From Russula earlei (Eukaryota > Basidiomycota > Agaricomycetes > Russulales > Russulaceae): a DNA stretch of 64,000 nt. Made by a program: the position numbers and the translations under genes. Where the stretch lies: positions 187,001 through 251,000 of the forward strand of contig JAGFNK010000004.1 of assembly GCA_025769875.1 (NCBI GenBank), given 5' to 3'. Every line of letters begins with the position of its first letter. Position 1 is the first letter of the stretch. The notes below the pieces were generated by a model. That model saw only the letters and a list, made by a program, of their open reading frames with translations, made no database searches and was not told the origin of the DNA. This document shows positions 21,567-31,689 of the stretch, one piece after another.

Positions 21567-22790
21567 TCACTTTCTCCACCAGATTACATATGTATCCATG
21601 TGCAAACTCACTGTGATGATTCCACGGATATGAGCACGAGGTAGCCATCCACCTCTCCGATGCCTGCAATTGGCAAACAGGGATAATGCTGGGACAATAT
21701 CATCAGTTGGCAACCAACAACCATTTGTGATATCCTTGATATCACTGGCAAGGTGTTGGACTGCCAGTGTCTGGCGTGCATACTCGGGAAGTGCCAAAAA
21801 TCCAGGTACAGTATCACCTGCGAGTGCGGTGCAGGTGCAGGTGCAGGTGCAGGCAGGTGCAGGTGCGGGTGCGGGTGCGGGTGTGGGTGCGGGTGTGGTG
21901 GGTGCGAATTCAGGCATGGGTGGGGAGAGACCAAGAGAATGGACAGTTGAGTCGAAGACATCAACAACTCTGTTCATGACTGCTGTAACACCCATGATAG
22001 CAGACACCACGGTGTCACCCCTCTGTTTTTTAGCTGAAGATGTTTCAGACATCAGGATATTGTCAATGCAAGGTGATTTACGCTTGTTGGTTACAAAGTT
22101 GAATGAGGTATTTGCAAAGTCGAATGAGGTATTCAATGGTGAAGTTGATGCCCTCCTGCTGCCGCCGACTTGAGACAAATCGGGGGTCAGGTGAGCAGGA
22201 GTAGGTGGCTGGGATGGAGCATGCTCAGCACAAGGTGTTGGCTGTGAAGCCCGGTATGCATGTTTGCCTTTGGTTTTTGTTCCTACAAGAGATTCCATGG
22301 CCTCACAATGTGGCCAGCCCTTGTGGTGGAACTTCTTGACCGCTGGTTTGTCCTACTAAAGTAAGATTTTGTCGACAAATCAGGAGTTACAGACGCACTG
22401 TGACCAGCTCATCATACACTGCCTGATTTTGATTTTCTGCTGATATGTCCATTCCTGTCACATCATCTCAAGCCATGCCAGACTTATTTTTGATCGCTGA
22501 AATGGTGTCCCAGTCAGGTCTTCATCTAGTTGAACGGTGTCAGTGTTGAGGTGTACTGAAAAGAGGAAACACGTACCCTTTGCCACTTCGTCTTGCATGA
22601 GCTCAGAGTTTTGAAGCCACCCTTCTTACAAAGGGACCTAATTTGACTGGCCGCCTCATTGAAGACTTGATCCTTGAACATAGCATTGGACTGTCATTTG
22701 GTCCTTGTGCTCCAAGAGGAAGTTTAAGAACTTGGCTTCCTCCTCAGTTGTCCATCTTGCCTTGATATCTGCTCAGGGTTTCTTCTGCAG
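21567..22790 (-). CDS. Harbinger accessory protein with Myb/SANT-like domain
   Basis: In Harbinger systems this partner binds the element ends and helps import the transposase. At 22770-22560 the minus strand reads ARWTTEEEAKFLNFLLEHKD and FKTLSSCKTKWQR, a Myb/SANT-like trihelical domain. After introns the protein continues with Ser/Pro/Thr-rich linker sequence (22298-21950) and a Pro-Ala repeat tract from the 6-bp minisatellite. It ends in ALPEYARQTLAVQHLA (from about 21790) and a stop at 21569-21567. Exact splice sites between 22560 and 22298 are uncertain. Confidence 0.65.
21826..21906. repeat. GGTGCA/GGTGCG minisatellite
   Basis: About a dozen 6-bp units. On the minus strand they encode alternating Pro-Ala and a Thr-Cys run within the Myb/SANT-like protein of the Harbinger element. 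Confidence 0.85.
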
Positions 22791-23106
22791 AGGAATCAGA
22801 GCTTCTTGACGAGTGGGTCTGCATGGGAGGTGATGATCAGGATCAGGAAAATAAAGTGTGGGGCGACGCCAAAGTGAAGGTGAAAAAGAAGGTACTGACA
22901 AAGGGCTTACACATGTGCAATCACACACAAATATGCAAATATGCAAATCACAAGCGAATAAAAACTCATATTAAAAAAAAACCTATTAGTTTATCATATA
23001 TGCGATGTCACTTATATCACACTGGTCACACCAGTCACTCCCGGAAAATCCTGAAATTCAAGTTCAAGTTTCGAAGTTCAAGAATTCTCAGTTGGTATCA
23101 TGGGCC

Positions 23107-23228
23107 TAAGGTTCTACTGTCAAAGTTTCAAGGCAATCTGTTGAGAAACTGTTGAGATATAGCAGTTTTATTTTTGCACTTGAAATGACATCCAAAAATG
23201 GCAAGTGCAAGGTCACATGAAAACGTCA
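23107..23228. repeat. Palindrome, right arm, outer end
   Basis: Continues the right arm after the Harbinger insertion and mirrors 15974-16095. The terminal similarity ends around TTATTG-CGTTTTCA. Confidence 0.88.
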
Positions 23229-23845
23229 ATAAGTTTATCCAAGTCTGCTAAGGCTAAATTGATTGGGTGAATTAAGTGTATATAATCCCACTGGTGATTC
23301 AGGGTGACTCATGTTGCATCTTAGGTTACATAACTTGGGAACTGAGCTGCCCTCTCTTAAGCATTCGACTATGTTCTAATTGTTTGTAATCTGAGCTGAG
23401 TCAATTCAGTGGCCAATATATTTCACCTTTATTTACCACTGAGTTGAGTTTCAGTGGATGGGACTTATCCATTCCTGTCCATCATGATAAGATAATGACT
23501 CAGTGACTTGTGCATGTAAGCAATCACTGTAATATATATTTACCTAGATAAGATAACAATTACCTAGGTATTAGTCTACAACACATATGTATGATAGCAG
23601 AATAAATGTACCTCAGCGACTCATGCACATAAGCAATCACTGAGGAGAACAATACTAACTAGCTACTGGTTTAAGTAGGTGAACGGCGCGGGCTATGCAA
23701 GCCCGCAGTCGATGGAAATCTAATCTACAAGCTGATGATCGAACAGTTGATCATCAGCACTATCTACAAGGTGCGATGTAAGGTAATTGTAACTAAGTAT
23801 CCTAGGATCGTATCATTAAATACATCTATCATATCATGGCAATCC
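23229..23845. other. AT-rich spacer with small hairpins
   Basis: No gene is seen. It contains two near-copies of CATGYAYATAAGCAATCACTG (about 23510 and 23625) and two small inverted repeats: GCGGGCTATGCAAGCCCGC and CTGATGATC...GATCATCAG (23690-23760). Confidence 0.4.
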
Positions 23846-23849
23846 CTCA

Positions 23850-25277
23850 GTCACCTTTGCACGCGCGTGATTGGCACCACTCGCCCGCGATCGATCTCAA
23901 TCCCGTGTGCTTCGGATTTGCGTGATCACGACACGTGAGGAAGAGCGACCGGCGACCCGCGGTAAGCATAGACTTGGCGCGTTCGAAGGCACCGTGGGGA
24001 CGAGAAGTGTCGCGCGACGAATCTGAAGCGAGACTGCGGCCGGTTGAGGAAACCGGAGAAGCAGAACTGGAAGGTGGGAAACTATGGCGGCCAGGAGTGC
24101 TGGGGGGAAGCCACACTGAATTGTAAATTCCTCGTGAAGGGGATTGAGAGGAGTGCATGGATGACGTAATTGAGTGGTGGTGCAAGGGGTGACAGTGGGC
24201 TGGGTGGGAGGGAGTTGAAAGCGCGGAGGAGGGGGGGAAGAAGGCTGAGATATAGGCCAGTAAGGAACCGATAGGTGTCTATTATACGAACCCGTCAAGC
24301 CGGTCAGACCGGTACTCTCCCATGACTTTGAGGCCTTCGTTACTGCTGCCGGTCTCAATGACTTTCTCGCAATCGACGAGCTGAGATAGATGAGAGAGAC
24401 GGAAATCAGGTGTGTGCGAGATGTACCTTCGGATAGTCTGTTAGAATGTTAAAGGCGAACTTTAGATATCTACAATCGCCTCGCGAGCGATCCCAGTACC
24501 GCTGAGGAGAGCGGCGATGAGGGACTCCAAGACGGAGACCAATGATATCGACGAGGGAGTGTGTCCGGACGGACGATTTCCGCTCAACGATAGAAATGAT
24601 GAACGATCCAGATGTCAGAGACGACGCAGTGGCAAGAAAGAGGATGCGTGAAGCAATGAAGACGACATCTGGTGACGACGATTTCTGTAATAGCATAAAT
24701 CAGTGATTAGAGAGAATACTCCGGTTGACCAACCTCAAGGAGAAGGACAGTATATTAACTGAATCACTAATGAGAGTGGCACGAGCGCTTTCGACGAGAA
24801 GGGCATTTGCAATGCGACGAAGGGCCTCGAGCGACGCCTCCAAGTTGCTATCTTCGATGGTCTTTGATGCTGCGAGGAGAGAGGATAGGTTATTATCCAA
24901 TGCTAGGATGGTCGATCCAGATGGATGACGACCCGAAGCCTTGATGGCCGAGAGAGCGAGATGAGCATCTGAGAAAGAGTTTTCCGTGGAAACAAGGGTC
25001 GAGGGTATGGGTACCTGTGTGATGAAGCTTGCCACTCGTGCCACCAGGTTTGCAAGACCCGATATCTGATAGGAGGACAGGGACAAGGGTGACGGATTCA
25101 CGGTTGGCGTCGTCAATGAAGTGTGCTGTGCATAGGTCAAAAGTGCGCGCAAGAAGGTAGGCAATGGACGAGCCACAGACCATTTATGATAGTATTGAGC
25201 ACCTTGGAGACTTCAGCCCTTGGTGAAGAAGCAGAAAGCGCATGATAGGACGCTAGAAGATCGGTTATGGCCATCGT
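23850..25277 (-). pseudogene. Decayed ric8 (synembryn)-like gene
   Basis: Family role: Ric8 is a cytosolic chaperone and nucleotide-exchange factor for G-alpha subunits. The N-terminal helices start MAITDLLASYHALSASSPRA (25277). After a frame change they continue LPTFLRALLTYAQHTSLTT and SGLANLVARVASFITQVP, then ALSAIKASGRHPSGSTIL and EALRRIANALLVESARATLI. After an intron come SPDVVFIASRILFLATASS, LVDIIGLRL, IAREAIVD and KFAFNILTDYPK, which are strong Ric8-like blocks. Further on are YISAFFPPLLRAFNSLPP and LNYVIHALLSIPF (about 24240-24140). At least three one-base frame changes are visible, and the C-terminal third is missing. Calling it a pseudogene rather than sequencing error is an inference. 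Confidence 0.7.
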
Positions 25278-25524
25278 CCCAGGCTCGGCGGTTGTAAAAC
25301 AAAGGATTTGGTCGTGGTCGTGGTCGTGGACAAGCGACAATGCATGAAACTTTTATTCAGCAATGATCGTGATGGGTAATCGAGCCACCTCCGAGGTGTA
25401 CAGTCGCTGTACGGTGCAGCACCGTTTCGATCGATTATCGACAGTGTGAAAAGCGAATACATTGTATTGCAACATTCAAGGCTGCTCCCACAGGAGACGG
25501 AAAGGTGCCATAGCAACACGGTGG

Positions 25525-26202
25525 TTAGGCCCGGTGCTCCCCATTAGTTAACGACGTGGACTCAGCCGCCCCTTCTGTCATGCCTGTCAGTGGTGGTGGT
25601 GGCGAGTCCACTCCGTTCGCGCCCGATATCACCTCCGCAAGGTCAGGAAACGTCTGCACCAGTGCCTCGTCCAACAACTTCCGATAACTCTACTTCCCAG
25701 TACCAATGCTGTCAGGGCATCTCGAAAACGTGAAAACCATGACAGACCTCAATTGCCTTGATTTTACCATTCATAAATTGGTTCTCAGTAGCAGCTCTTT
25801 CGAGACGGTCTTTAGTCAGGTGCATTGGATTGCGCCCATTGTCGATGTCAGTGAGTATTTGCATCGGTACTCGCGTGGTAAGATGCGACGCCATGTCATC
25901 AAGTCCCGCCAAGTATCCTACAACTTCGTTCCTATACCATGTAAAGGTATTAAAAGTTAGGCTGGTGGAGGATGCAACGGGGCGACGCACGCGCGAACCC
26001 CAACCTGTTTTCCTGTTCCTGGATCTTTCGTGGAGTCGTTTACAACGGTCGTGCCGAGGTTGTACAACGCATTTGCAAGTCCCATCAAGTCCTGCTCAAG
26101 ATCCCCTTGGATTCCTGATGGGGGAACTGACTGCGCGGACCGCGGAGAATCAGGAGCAGGTGGAGGGACAAGAATTGGGATGAGTGGCGGCCGTGGTGGC
26201 AT
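25525..26202 (-). CDS. MED10: Mediator complex subunit 10
   Basis: MED10 (Nut2 in yeast) is a middle-module subunit of Mediator, which links activators to RNA polymerase II in the nucleus. Three exons join in frame: 26202-25991, 25931-25748 and 25689-25525, with introns of 59 and 58 bp (GTGCGT...TATAG and GTCTGT...AGTAG). The predicted protein is 186 residues, close to the fungal range. Diagnostic blocks are LEQDLMGLANALYNLGTTVV, GYLAGLDDM, LTDIDNGRNPMHLTKDRLER, AATENQFMNGKI and YRKLLDEALVQTFPDLAEV. The start is the first ATG, before a Pro-rich leader. No break is seen. This is the best-preserved complete host gene in the window. It lies head-to-tail with the ric8-like pseudogene about 250 bp downstream. 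Confidence 0.88.
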
Positions 26203-26299
26203 AGGCTGACATCTACTCCCAGAGGAGCCACAAGTCGCAAGGGGAAGGGCAGGGTGTGTGTAGGTTCAAAGTAGCGCTTATTGTCCACTTATTTTCTTA

Positions 26300-26361
26300 C
26301 TTATTCGTCACTTATTTTCGTCACTTATCCACATAGGTAAATGTAATAAGTGACGAATAAG
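26300..26361. repeat. Perfect 17-bp inverted repeat
   Basis: CTTATTCGTCACTTATT (26300-26316) and its exact reverse complement (26345-26361) flank a 28-bp loop that contains another CGTCACTTAT. It lies about 100 bp upstream of the MED10 start. It may be a small MITE or a hairpin. Confidence 0.7.
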
Positions 26362-26400
26362 TAACCCCCTCCCGAGAATTCAATGATAAGTGGCAAATAA

Positions 26401-26775
26401 TTGGGTCCGGCAACCCATACTGAGTTCGAATTGAATTGCACAGAAAGAGCGAGTCGTCAAGGTGCTCACTGTTCGCCATGCGTGCCGCATCAAAACGGAC
26501 ACGCATGCTCGAGGACGTGGTATGTCCAGCAGAAGCGGGCTCGCACCCTACACATGGTATCCAAACTGCTAGAGGACCTCCCCATCTCAGATGCTCAGTC
26601 CAGCTCTGATGTGTCCGAGTCATCTTCATCGCCTCCTCCTTCCTCCATCTCCTCCCCATCCTCCGTATCGAATGAAACTGATTTGTTATCATTGGGTGCC
26701 CATTCGGGATACAGCTCCAGCGATTCCAAAGACTTCGATAGCCTTGAAGATAACGTGTTTGAGCGGTGGTTGTAA
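26401..26775 (+). CDS. Hypothetical Ser/Asp-rich ORF
   Basis: A 124-codon frame without a recognised domain. The first third is Cys/His-containing; the rest is rich in Ser, Pro, Asp and Glu (for example SSSDSKDFDSLEDN). The composition recalls N-terminal linkers of fungal transposases, but nothing specific supports that. It may be a transposon remnant or not a gene. Confidence 0.25.
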   Translation: MGPATHTEFELNCTERASRQGAHCSPCVPHQNGHACSRTWYVQQKRARTLHMVSKLLEDLPISDAQSSSDVSESSSSPPPSSISSPSSVSNETDLLSLGAHSGYSSSDSKDFDSLEDNVFERWL

Positions 26776-27360
26776 AATGGTGCAACTGATGAGTGCGAGC
26801 TTGTATCTCGACCATAGCCACAACTTTATTTAATTTTTTTCTTCCGATATACATGTGCTCAAGCTTGTCATCTTGTTTAACTTGTTTCAATTGTATGGCT
26901 TGTTGACAAGGTGCCAAAAGGTGCCAAAAGCCTGCAAGAATTTTGTGGTCTTCCTGATGCTGCAGTGTCACGGGTTGTATCTATGAGATATAGGGCATCA
27001 CGATGTAGTGTACCGCATGGCACAGCTCCGAAACACAAGCACAGGCGGTGCGCCTCCATTACTTGTCACCGTTGTTGAGAGAGCGCCTCGCAGTGTCGCC
27101 GCCTAATGACGACTCGTAAGACGTCAAATCGAGTTGCACTAGTAGCTTTCCTGTTACATGATAACGCATAGGATTGCCAGTGGCCCATGAGAACCAATGG
27201 CACCCGACCTTGATGAGATGACGTTTGAAGTTCCTTCCCGCGCTCGCCCCTTTCAAGCTTGCAAGCCTAGACCCGTCGATCAATCAACACCACTGGCAGG
27301 ATCATGATGCAATGATTGAATGATAATCCTGATCCGGAATTCGCGGAAAGAGGGGCTCGC
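26776..27360. other. Unassigned intergenic sequence
   Basis: No frame with recognisable similarity and no repeat shared with other parts of the window. Confidence 0.35.
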
Positions 27361-27363
27361 CAG

Positions 27364-27372
27364 AGTATAAAG
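27364..27372 (+). promoter_or_regulatory. TATA-like box
   Basis: AGTATAAAG lies about 190 bp upstream of the ATG of the small secreted-protein ORF, a reasonable distance for a fungal core promoter. Confidence 0.35.
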
Positions 27373-27558
27373 CTAATGCGTGTACTATTAGTAGTACGGT
27401 TCTCGCCAGCTGCGCTGACATTCACTCCAACCGACGGGTACAGGTTACCGCAAATCTTTCTACATTTTGTACGCCGCAGTCTTGTTCATACTTAGACGAC
27501 TGTGACATGTTTCCAGTTCAAAGACCCCACACTCCCGCATATTCACATATACGTAATA

Positions 27559-27831
27559 ATGCGCACCTGCACTGTTTTTGCGACATTCTGGCTCGCCATT
27601 GGCATCACTCCATCGTTCGCGGTGGGTCGTTCATGGACTTTGCCGCTCCACAGGGGGGCAACCGGTCCTCTGAACCACCACCCCCAGGGCATCAATATTC
27701 CAAGTAACAAGTGGGCGGCGACTCTGAAGGATATGGATAATAAGTTGCTGGAAAAGGATAAGCGGCTATCGAAGGAAAAGGATGATGAGCTGCCGTATAA
27801 GCTTGTCTTTGGAGTGAAAGAGGGACTCTGA
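27559..27831 (+). CDS. Putative small secreted protein
   Basis: From the second in-frame ATG the product is 90 residues. It begins with a short basic start (MRTC) and a hydrophobic stretch, TVFATFWLAIGITPSFA, ending in small residues that suit signal-peptidase cleavage. The mature part is about 70 residues, strongly charged toward its C-terminus (KDMDNKLLEKDKRLSKEKDD), with no Cys pairs. No family is recognised. The first ATG (27502) would put 19 extra residues ahead of the hydrophobic stretch, so I prefer 27559. A TATA-like box lies upstream. Secretion is an inference from the N-terminus alone. Confidence 0.4.
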   Translation: MRTCTVFATFWLAIGITPSFAVGRSWTLPLHRGATGPLNHHPQGINIPSNKWAATLKDMDNKLLEKDKRLSKEKDDELPYKLVFGVKEGL

Positions 27832-28136
27832 ACGCTAATGATCCTCGATATACGAGTTGGCCGAGAGCTATCCGCAGGGACCACTCAAGGGCACTGACGC
27901 TACGATAGTTAATGGAGCTGAAATTCGAAATTTGAATCATGGGTTACCGATGTTCATCATACCCAGTTTGTGTCATGCTTGGCCAGTCACTGTGGTCCCC
28001 TCCATCACTTCTCCAGGCATCAAGGCCTTAATATCAAAAAATGACAGTTTTAAACATTTGCATGGCTATTATTATAAGTTTGATGACAATTGGGGTGATT
28101 CAAGCTGAGATACAGTCAATTTAAGTTTCTACTCAG

Positions 28137-28400
28137 ACATTTCTACTCAAAGTCATCCCCAGATCCCTCCAGGGCACAGTTATCAGGGTATTCATCCTCC
28201 TCTTGATCTGCCAATGCTTCCATCAGTGCAGCTTCCTCATCAAATTCCATCAGTTAGTGATGTGCAGGGCCCACCTCAGCTCAAAAGCCCTGGCTTGGGT
28301 TGGGTTGATACAGCTCAGGCTTGGAACAATAGTGGGCCAGCCCTAGTGGAGGGGTCAGGCCAGGCCCAGCCTGGCTCAGGCTCAAGCTGCAGCTTGTGAT
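28137..28400 (-). mobile_element. hAT-like end fragment
   Basis: The minus strand encodes MEFDEEAALMEALADQEEDE and a LEGSGDDF tail (about 28250-28145), a pattern I associate with fungal hAT transposase C-termini. It adjoins a GGCCCAGCCTGGCTC-rich segment (28270-28390) like the subterminal repeats of hAT element 2. It is probably a deleted hAT derivative; I could not fix its ends. Confidence 0.4.
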
Positions 28401-28504
28401 CATGTGACATGCACTTGCACTCCCATGTGTTTGTCTTTCCTCTCCTCTCACTCTTGCACTCTCCCCTTCATGCCATCCCCTTCCATTCCCCACTCTACAC
28501 CCAG

Positions 28505-28988
28505 TGTCATGGTAACTAGCCATGTCAGTTCTCAAGCCTGAAGACGAGTTTAATAGTAGAGATGTGTTTGAAGAACAGGCTGGTTCCCATTGTAAAGAAT
28601 AAGGATCCCTGCAGCAGTCAAAGTGTTTTATGCTAAACAGGTTATGGCCAATTGACCCTTCCTAGTACAACTTGGTCCATTGAGAAGCTAGGGTAAGTGT
28701 ATGAGAGGATAGACTAGGGCTGGTTCCACTAGCTATATGCGTTCAAGTCCATCGTAGACCTTGAACATGCAGAGAGAAGAGGAAGGTAGGTCTTTAAGGA
28801 GGAGAGCTCTTCTCAGTAGAGTGAAGAGAGACTCTTAGGGGAGGAAGGGATAAGGAGAGAGTAGATGGTGGATGGGGTGTGTGTGTGAAGAGTTGATGAA
28901 ATGGAGAGGTGGATGTGGTTTGAGGATTAGGAGTGAGGTGGGTTGCAGGCAAATATGTTGGACAAGAGTAGGTTGGATTCTACAAGTA
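28505..28988 (-). repeat. LTR H, truncated copy
   Basis: Begins TGTCATGGTAACTAGCC and runs parallel with 31690-32172 with few differences, then stops abruptly after TTGGATTCTACAAG. Confidence 0.85.
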
Positions 28989-29571
28989 GTGCTTTTAGGT
29001 CAGGTCACATTGACTGCAAAAAACTGCTTGACTGAACCTGACCTGACTGATCATGAGTGAACTTTCAGTCAAGGTCAAACTGGATTGTAGAATGTCCAGT
29101 CACAGTCACATCAACTTTCAAGACTGATAAAAACTGGTCAAGACTGGTGTGCCTGGGATTTCTGTCAAGATTTCATGGGTTTGAGGATTATGGTCATAAC
29201 TAGTCATAAGTAAAGCATGACTGGGAACATGTGTGTGAGATTGTAAGGCTGGTCACCTGACCCTGTACCTAGTGAGTACCCAAGGAGAGAGAGAGCCCCC
29301 ATGAGAAGTTGGACACAGGCACAAAGAGGAGTTCTCAAGCCAGTCAGAGGAGAAGGGGACACCAAAGCTTGCTTGTCATTCCAGAGGGTAAGTAGAGAGA
29401 TTAAGCACAGAATACAGGGGAGTACAAAGGAAAATAGGAGATTGAAAAACAAGGGAGTATAAAGATTGTCTATGCTGCACACAGAAATAAAAATGCACAT
29501 CTCAATGCATGAAAATTGTGCATGTGGGAATGGGAAAAGATGCATTGCATGCCATTAGGGTTTCAGACCTG
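28989..29571. other. Unassigned, probably LTR-derived
   Basis: Contains GGTCAAGACTGGT-type repeats near 29000-29150 and a TATAAAG box near 29459. It ends in CTGACA just before the family E internal start, as the end of a 5' LTR would. No coding sequence is recognised. Confidence 0.35.
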
Positions 29572-31689
29572 ACACCTCCTGGGGGGTTGAAATTTTGACC
29601 ATCCCCAGTCAAACCTTCTTGAGTGAGCTTCTGTCAAGACATGTACTGCTGATCACTAAGGACTCAGGAGCAGGTGGGCAAGGGTCAGAACAGATGATAC
29701 GCAGTGAAGGTGGCGTTGAACAGGAGGATGAGCCAAACGATGAGGAGGTACCAGATGGGGACTGGTAGGTGTTGCAAGAGATAGAGGTGAAGGCTGGAGG
29801 CCAGTGTAGTGAGAGGGCTTTAAACAAGGCGGTCATTGAAGAGTACCTTGGAGGCGAGGGGAATCTTTAGACTGAGCAGTCGCAGGGGAGTACCCAGGAA
29901 GATGAGAGTATCACAAATGGACAGTCTGACAACTGCCATGCTTCATTGGGGCTTATATACAGTGTACAGGGTTGATTACAAAGAACTGGAACTATTCTAG
30001 ACCCTTTGGTACCATCCAATAGGACTACAGAGGCATAAATGTGCTTGTGTCAAGTTTCAGGCTTACTGAGCGCATTACTGATCATTGTGGAGTGATGACA
30101 TCATTATGATGTCACTGTGGAGCACTTAGTGAGCTTATGAGGTAACTGTGGAGTCGCTCAGTCAGCCATGATGTCATTGGAGCCTTGATGATGTCAGATG
30201 AGTTATGCAACAGTTTCTAAGAGTTTGTGCCACTGTTTTGGGTTCTTGGTGGCTGGGTGACCATGTGGCTGCCACGCGATGATTACCCGATTAGGAAATG
30301 GGTGCCTGGTTGTGTTATAGTGCCTTTGCAATAGCGATATTTTGTACCACAGGAGGGGTAGCCCAGGAAATGGAAGGGAGTTGGCAATGCAAAGTGAGAG
30401 AGGTCTCTCTTGAGTGAAATAGGACAATCTATGGCCAGGACCTGGCCTTGGTTTGTAACAGCTTCAGCCTTGTGCACGTGGCCTTGTCGCTGTGCCAGAG
30501 TAGTGGGCATGTTGCGGCAAAGCAGCAAGGTGGCATGGCATGCTAGCAGTGTGTTGAATGTGTTGTCATGCCTAGTGGTGTTGCCAAGTGTCAGCTGTGT
30601 TGTTGTTGTTGTTGCTGCTGTCAATGCAAAGGTGGTGGTGGTGGCAAGGGTGAGGGTGGTGGTGAGAGAGGGTGGCAGCGCGTGGGGCAGCTCGTGCAGG
30701 GGTGGTGTTTGTCATCTTGTAGTGGCGGTGGCAAGGTTGTCTCCACTGCAGGTGGTGGCAGCAGACATGGGCAGTGACACATGAGTGGATGGGGAGGCAA
30801 TGTGGGAGGTGGTGTGCGGTGTGATGTTGGCGTCGGTGGTGGCTTCTCCTGTGTGATGGTGTGGTGGCAGGGTCTGATCATTCTGTGGGGCAGCATGCTC
30901 TTCATTTTCCAGTTATCTGTGCATTCTTGTTCCTCATTAACATCTTTTACAAGGTGTGGCAGCAAGATGGCAGTTGGCAGATCTGAGATGGCAGCATGGT
31001 CAGGAAGCAGGGGCATGGGCGGCAAGTGTGAGCTCATAGGCATAAACGTAGGGGTGATGGCAGAGATGGATGGAGTGGGGGCAACAATGGAGGGCACAGC
31101 AGTTGACAGAGAGGGAATGGCAGTGGGTAATGCGGGCATTGGTGCAGAGACAACAAATGGCAAGGGTGTGACTGAGGCTGCAACAGTGACAATGGTGGGC
31201 AAAGCAGGGGCTGTGACAATGGCGGACGAGGCAAAGACGGTGGTCATGCATGGAGCTGAGGCAATGGCCACGACAGGTGACACTGAGGGTGCAGGAGCTG
31301 GCAGGGCAGAGATGGGGGGGTGTAGAGGTGGTGGTGGATGTGGCAGAGGCTGGGGCATGTACAAATGTGGGAACGGATGTGACCAGGAGTGACACAGCTG
31401 CAGTTGGCAAAATGGGATCAATGATGGCAGGTGGGATGAAGGCGAAGGCAACTGGAGGAGGGGCATGAGCAGGTGATGTGGAGGCAATGGTGGTAACGTC
31501 ATCGGAGGTGGAGGAGAGGGAGTGTGTGTTGAAGGCAAGAGGTGGAGAGCATGGAGGCATTTGCATGTGTGACATCATGGTGGGAGAGATGGAGTTGTGG
31601 GGCACATGTGTCATGCATTTGGTGGCTGGCCAGTTTCTTGCAGCAGAAGGGAAGTGGAAGGGAGAGACAGAGAGAGGAACGACTGAGAC
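29572..31689 (+). mobile_element. Non-autonomous LTR element, family E (copy 1)
   Basis: Starts with CTCCTGGGGGGTTGAAA, shared with 42300-42316, a likely primer-binding region. It runs through C-poor, GGTGGTGG-rich DNA and ends in a purine tract (31640-31689) directly before LTR H. The minus strand carries long Pro/Thr/Ala/His-rich open frames without domains, including 31538-30621. No gag, protease or RT is present. A solo LTR B (29632-30460) interrupts it. Confidence 0.6.
29632..30460 (-). repeat. LTR B, solo copy with TSD GCTTC
   Basis: Starts TGTCAAGACATG and ends GGTTTGTAACA. The pentamer GCTTC is found at 29627-29631 and 30461-30465. It is 829 bp, in reverse orientation relative to gypsy B at 43462. 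Confidence 0.92.

Larger units (their letters stand above)
19728..23106 (-). mobile_element. PIF/Harbinger transposon with TSD TAA
   Basis: This 3379-bp element has terminal inverted repeats of roughly 170 bp that begin GGCCCATGATACCAACTGAG at both ends. The 3-bp duplication TAA (19725-19727 and 23107-23109) matches Harbinger insertion preference. It holds the usual two genes on the minus strand: a DDE transposase (pseudogene) and a Myb/SANT-like partner. It inserted in the right arm of the palindrome, so it is younger than the palindrome. Confidence 0.95.

Noticed and set aside
23690..23760. tRNA-like gene in the small hairpin cluster
   Set aside because: Two hairpins are present, but there is no T-loop GGTTCGA-type box, no acceptor stem and no plausible cloverleaf.
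26321..26971. 216-codon minus-strand ORF
   Set aside because: It overlaps the better plus-strand Ser/Asp-rich frame and a hairpin region, and the protein shows no recognisable pattern.
30621..31538. 305-codon minus-strand ORF rich in Pro and Ser as a host gene
   Set aside because: It is low-complexity, lies within family E repeat DNA, has parallel open frames on the other strand and shows no domain. Kept only as part of the repeat.
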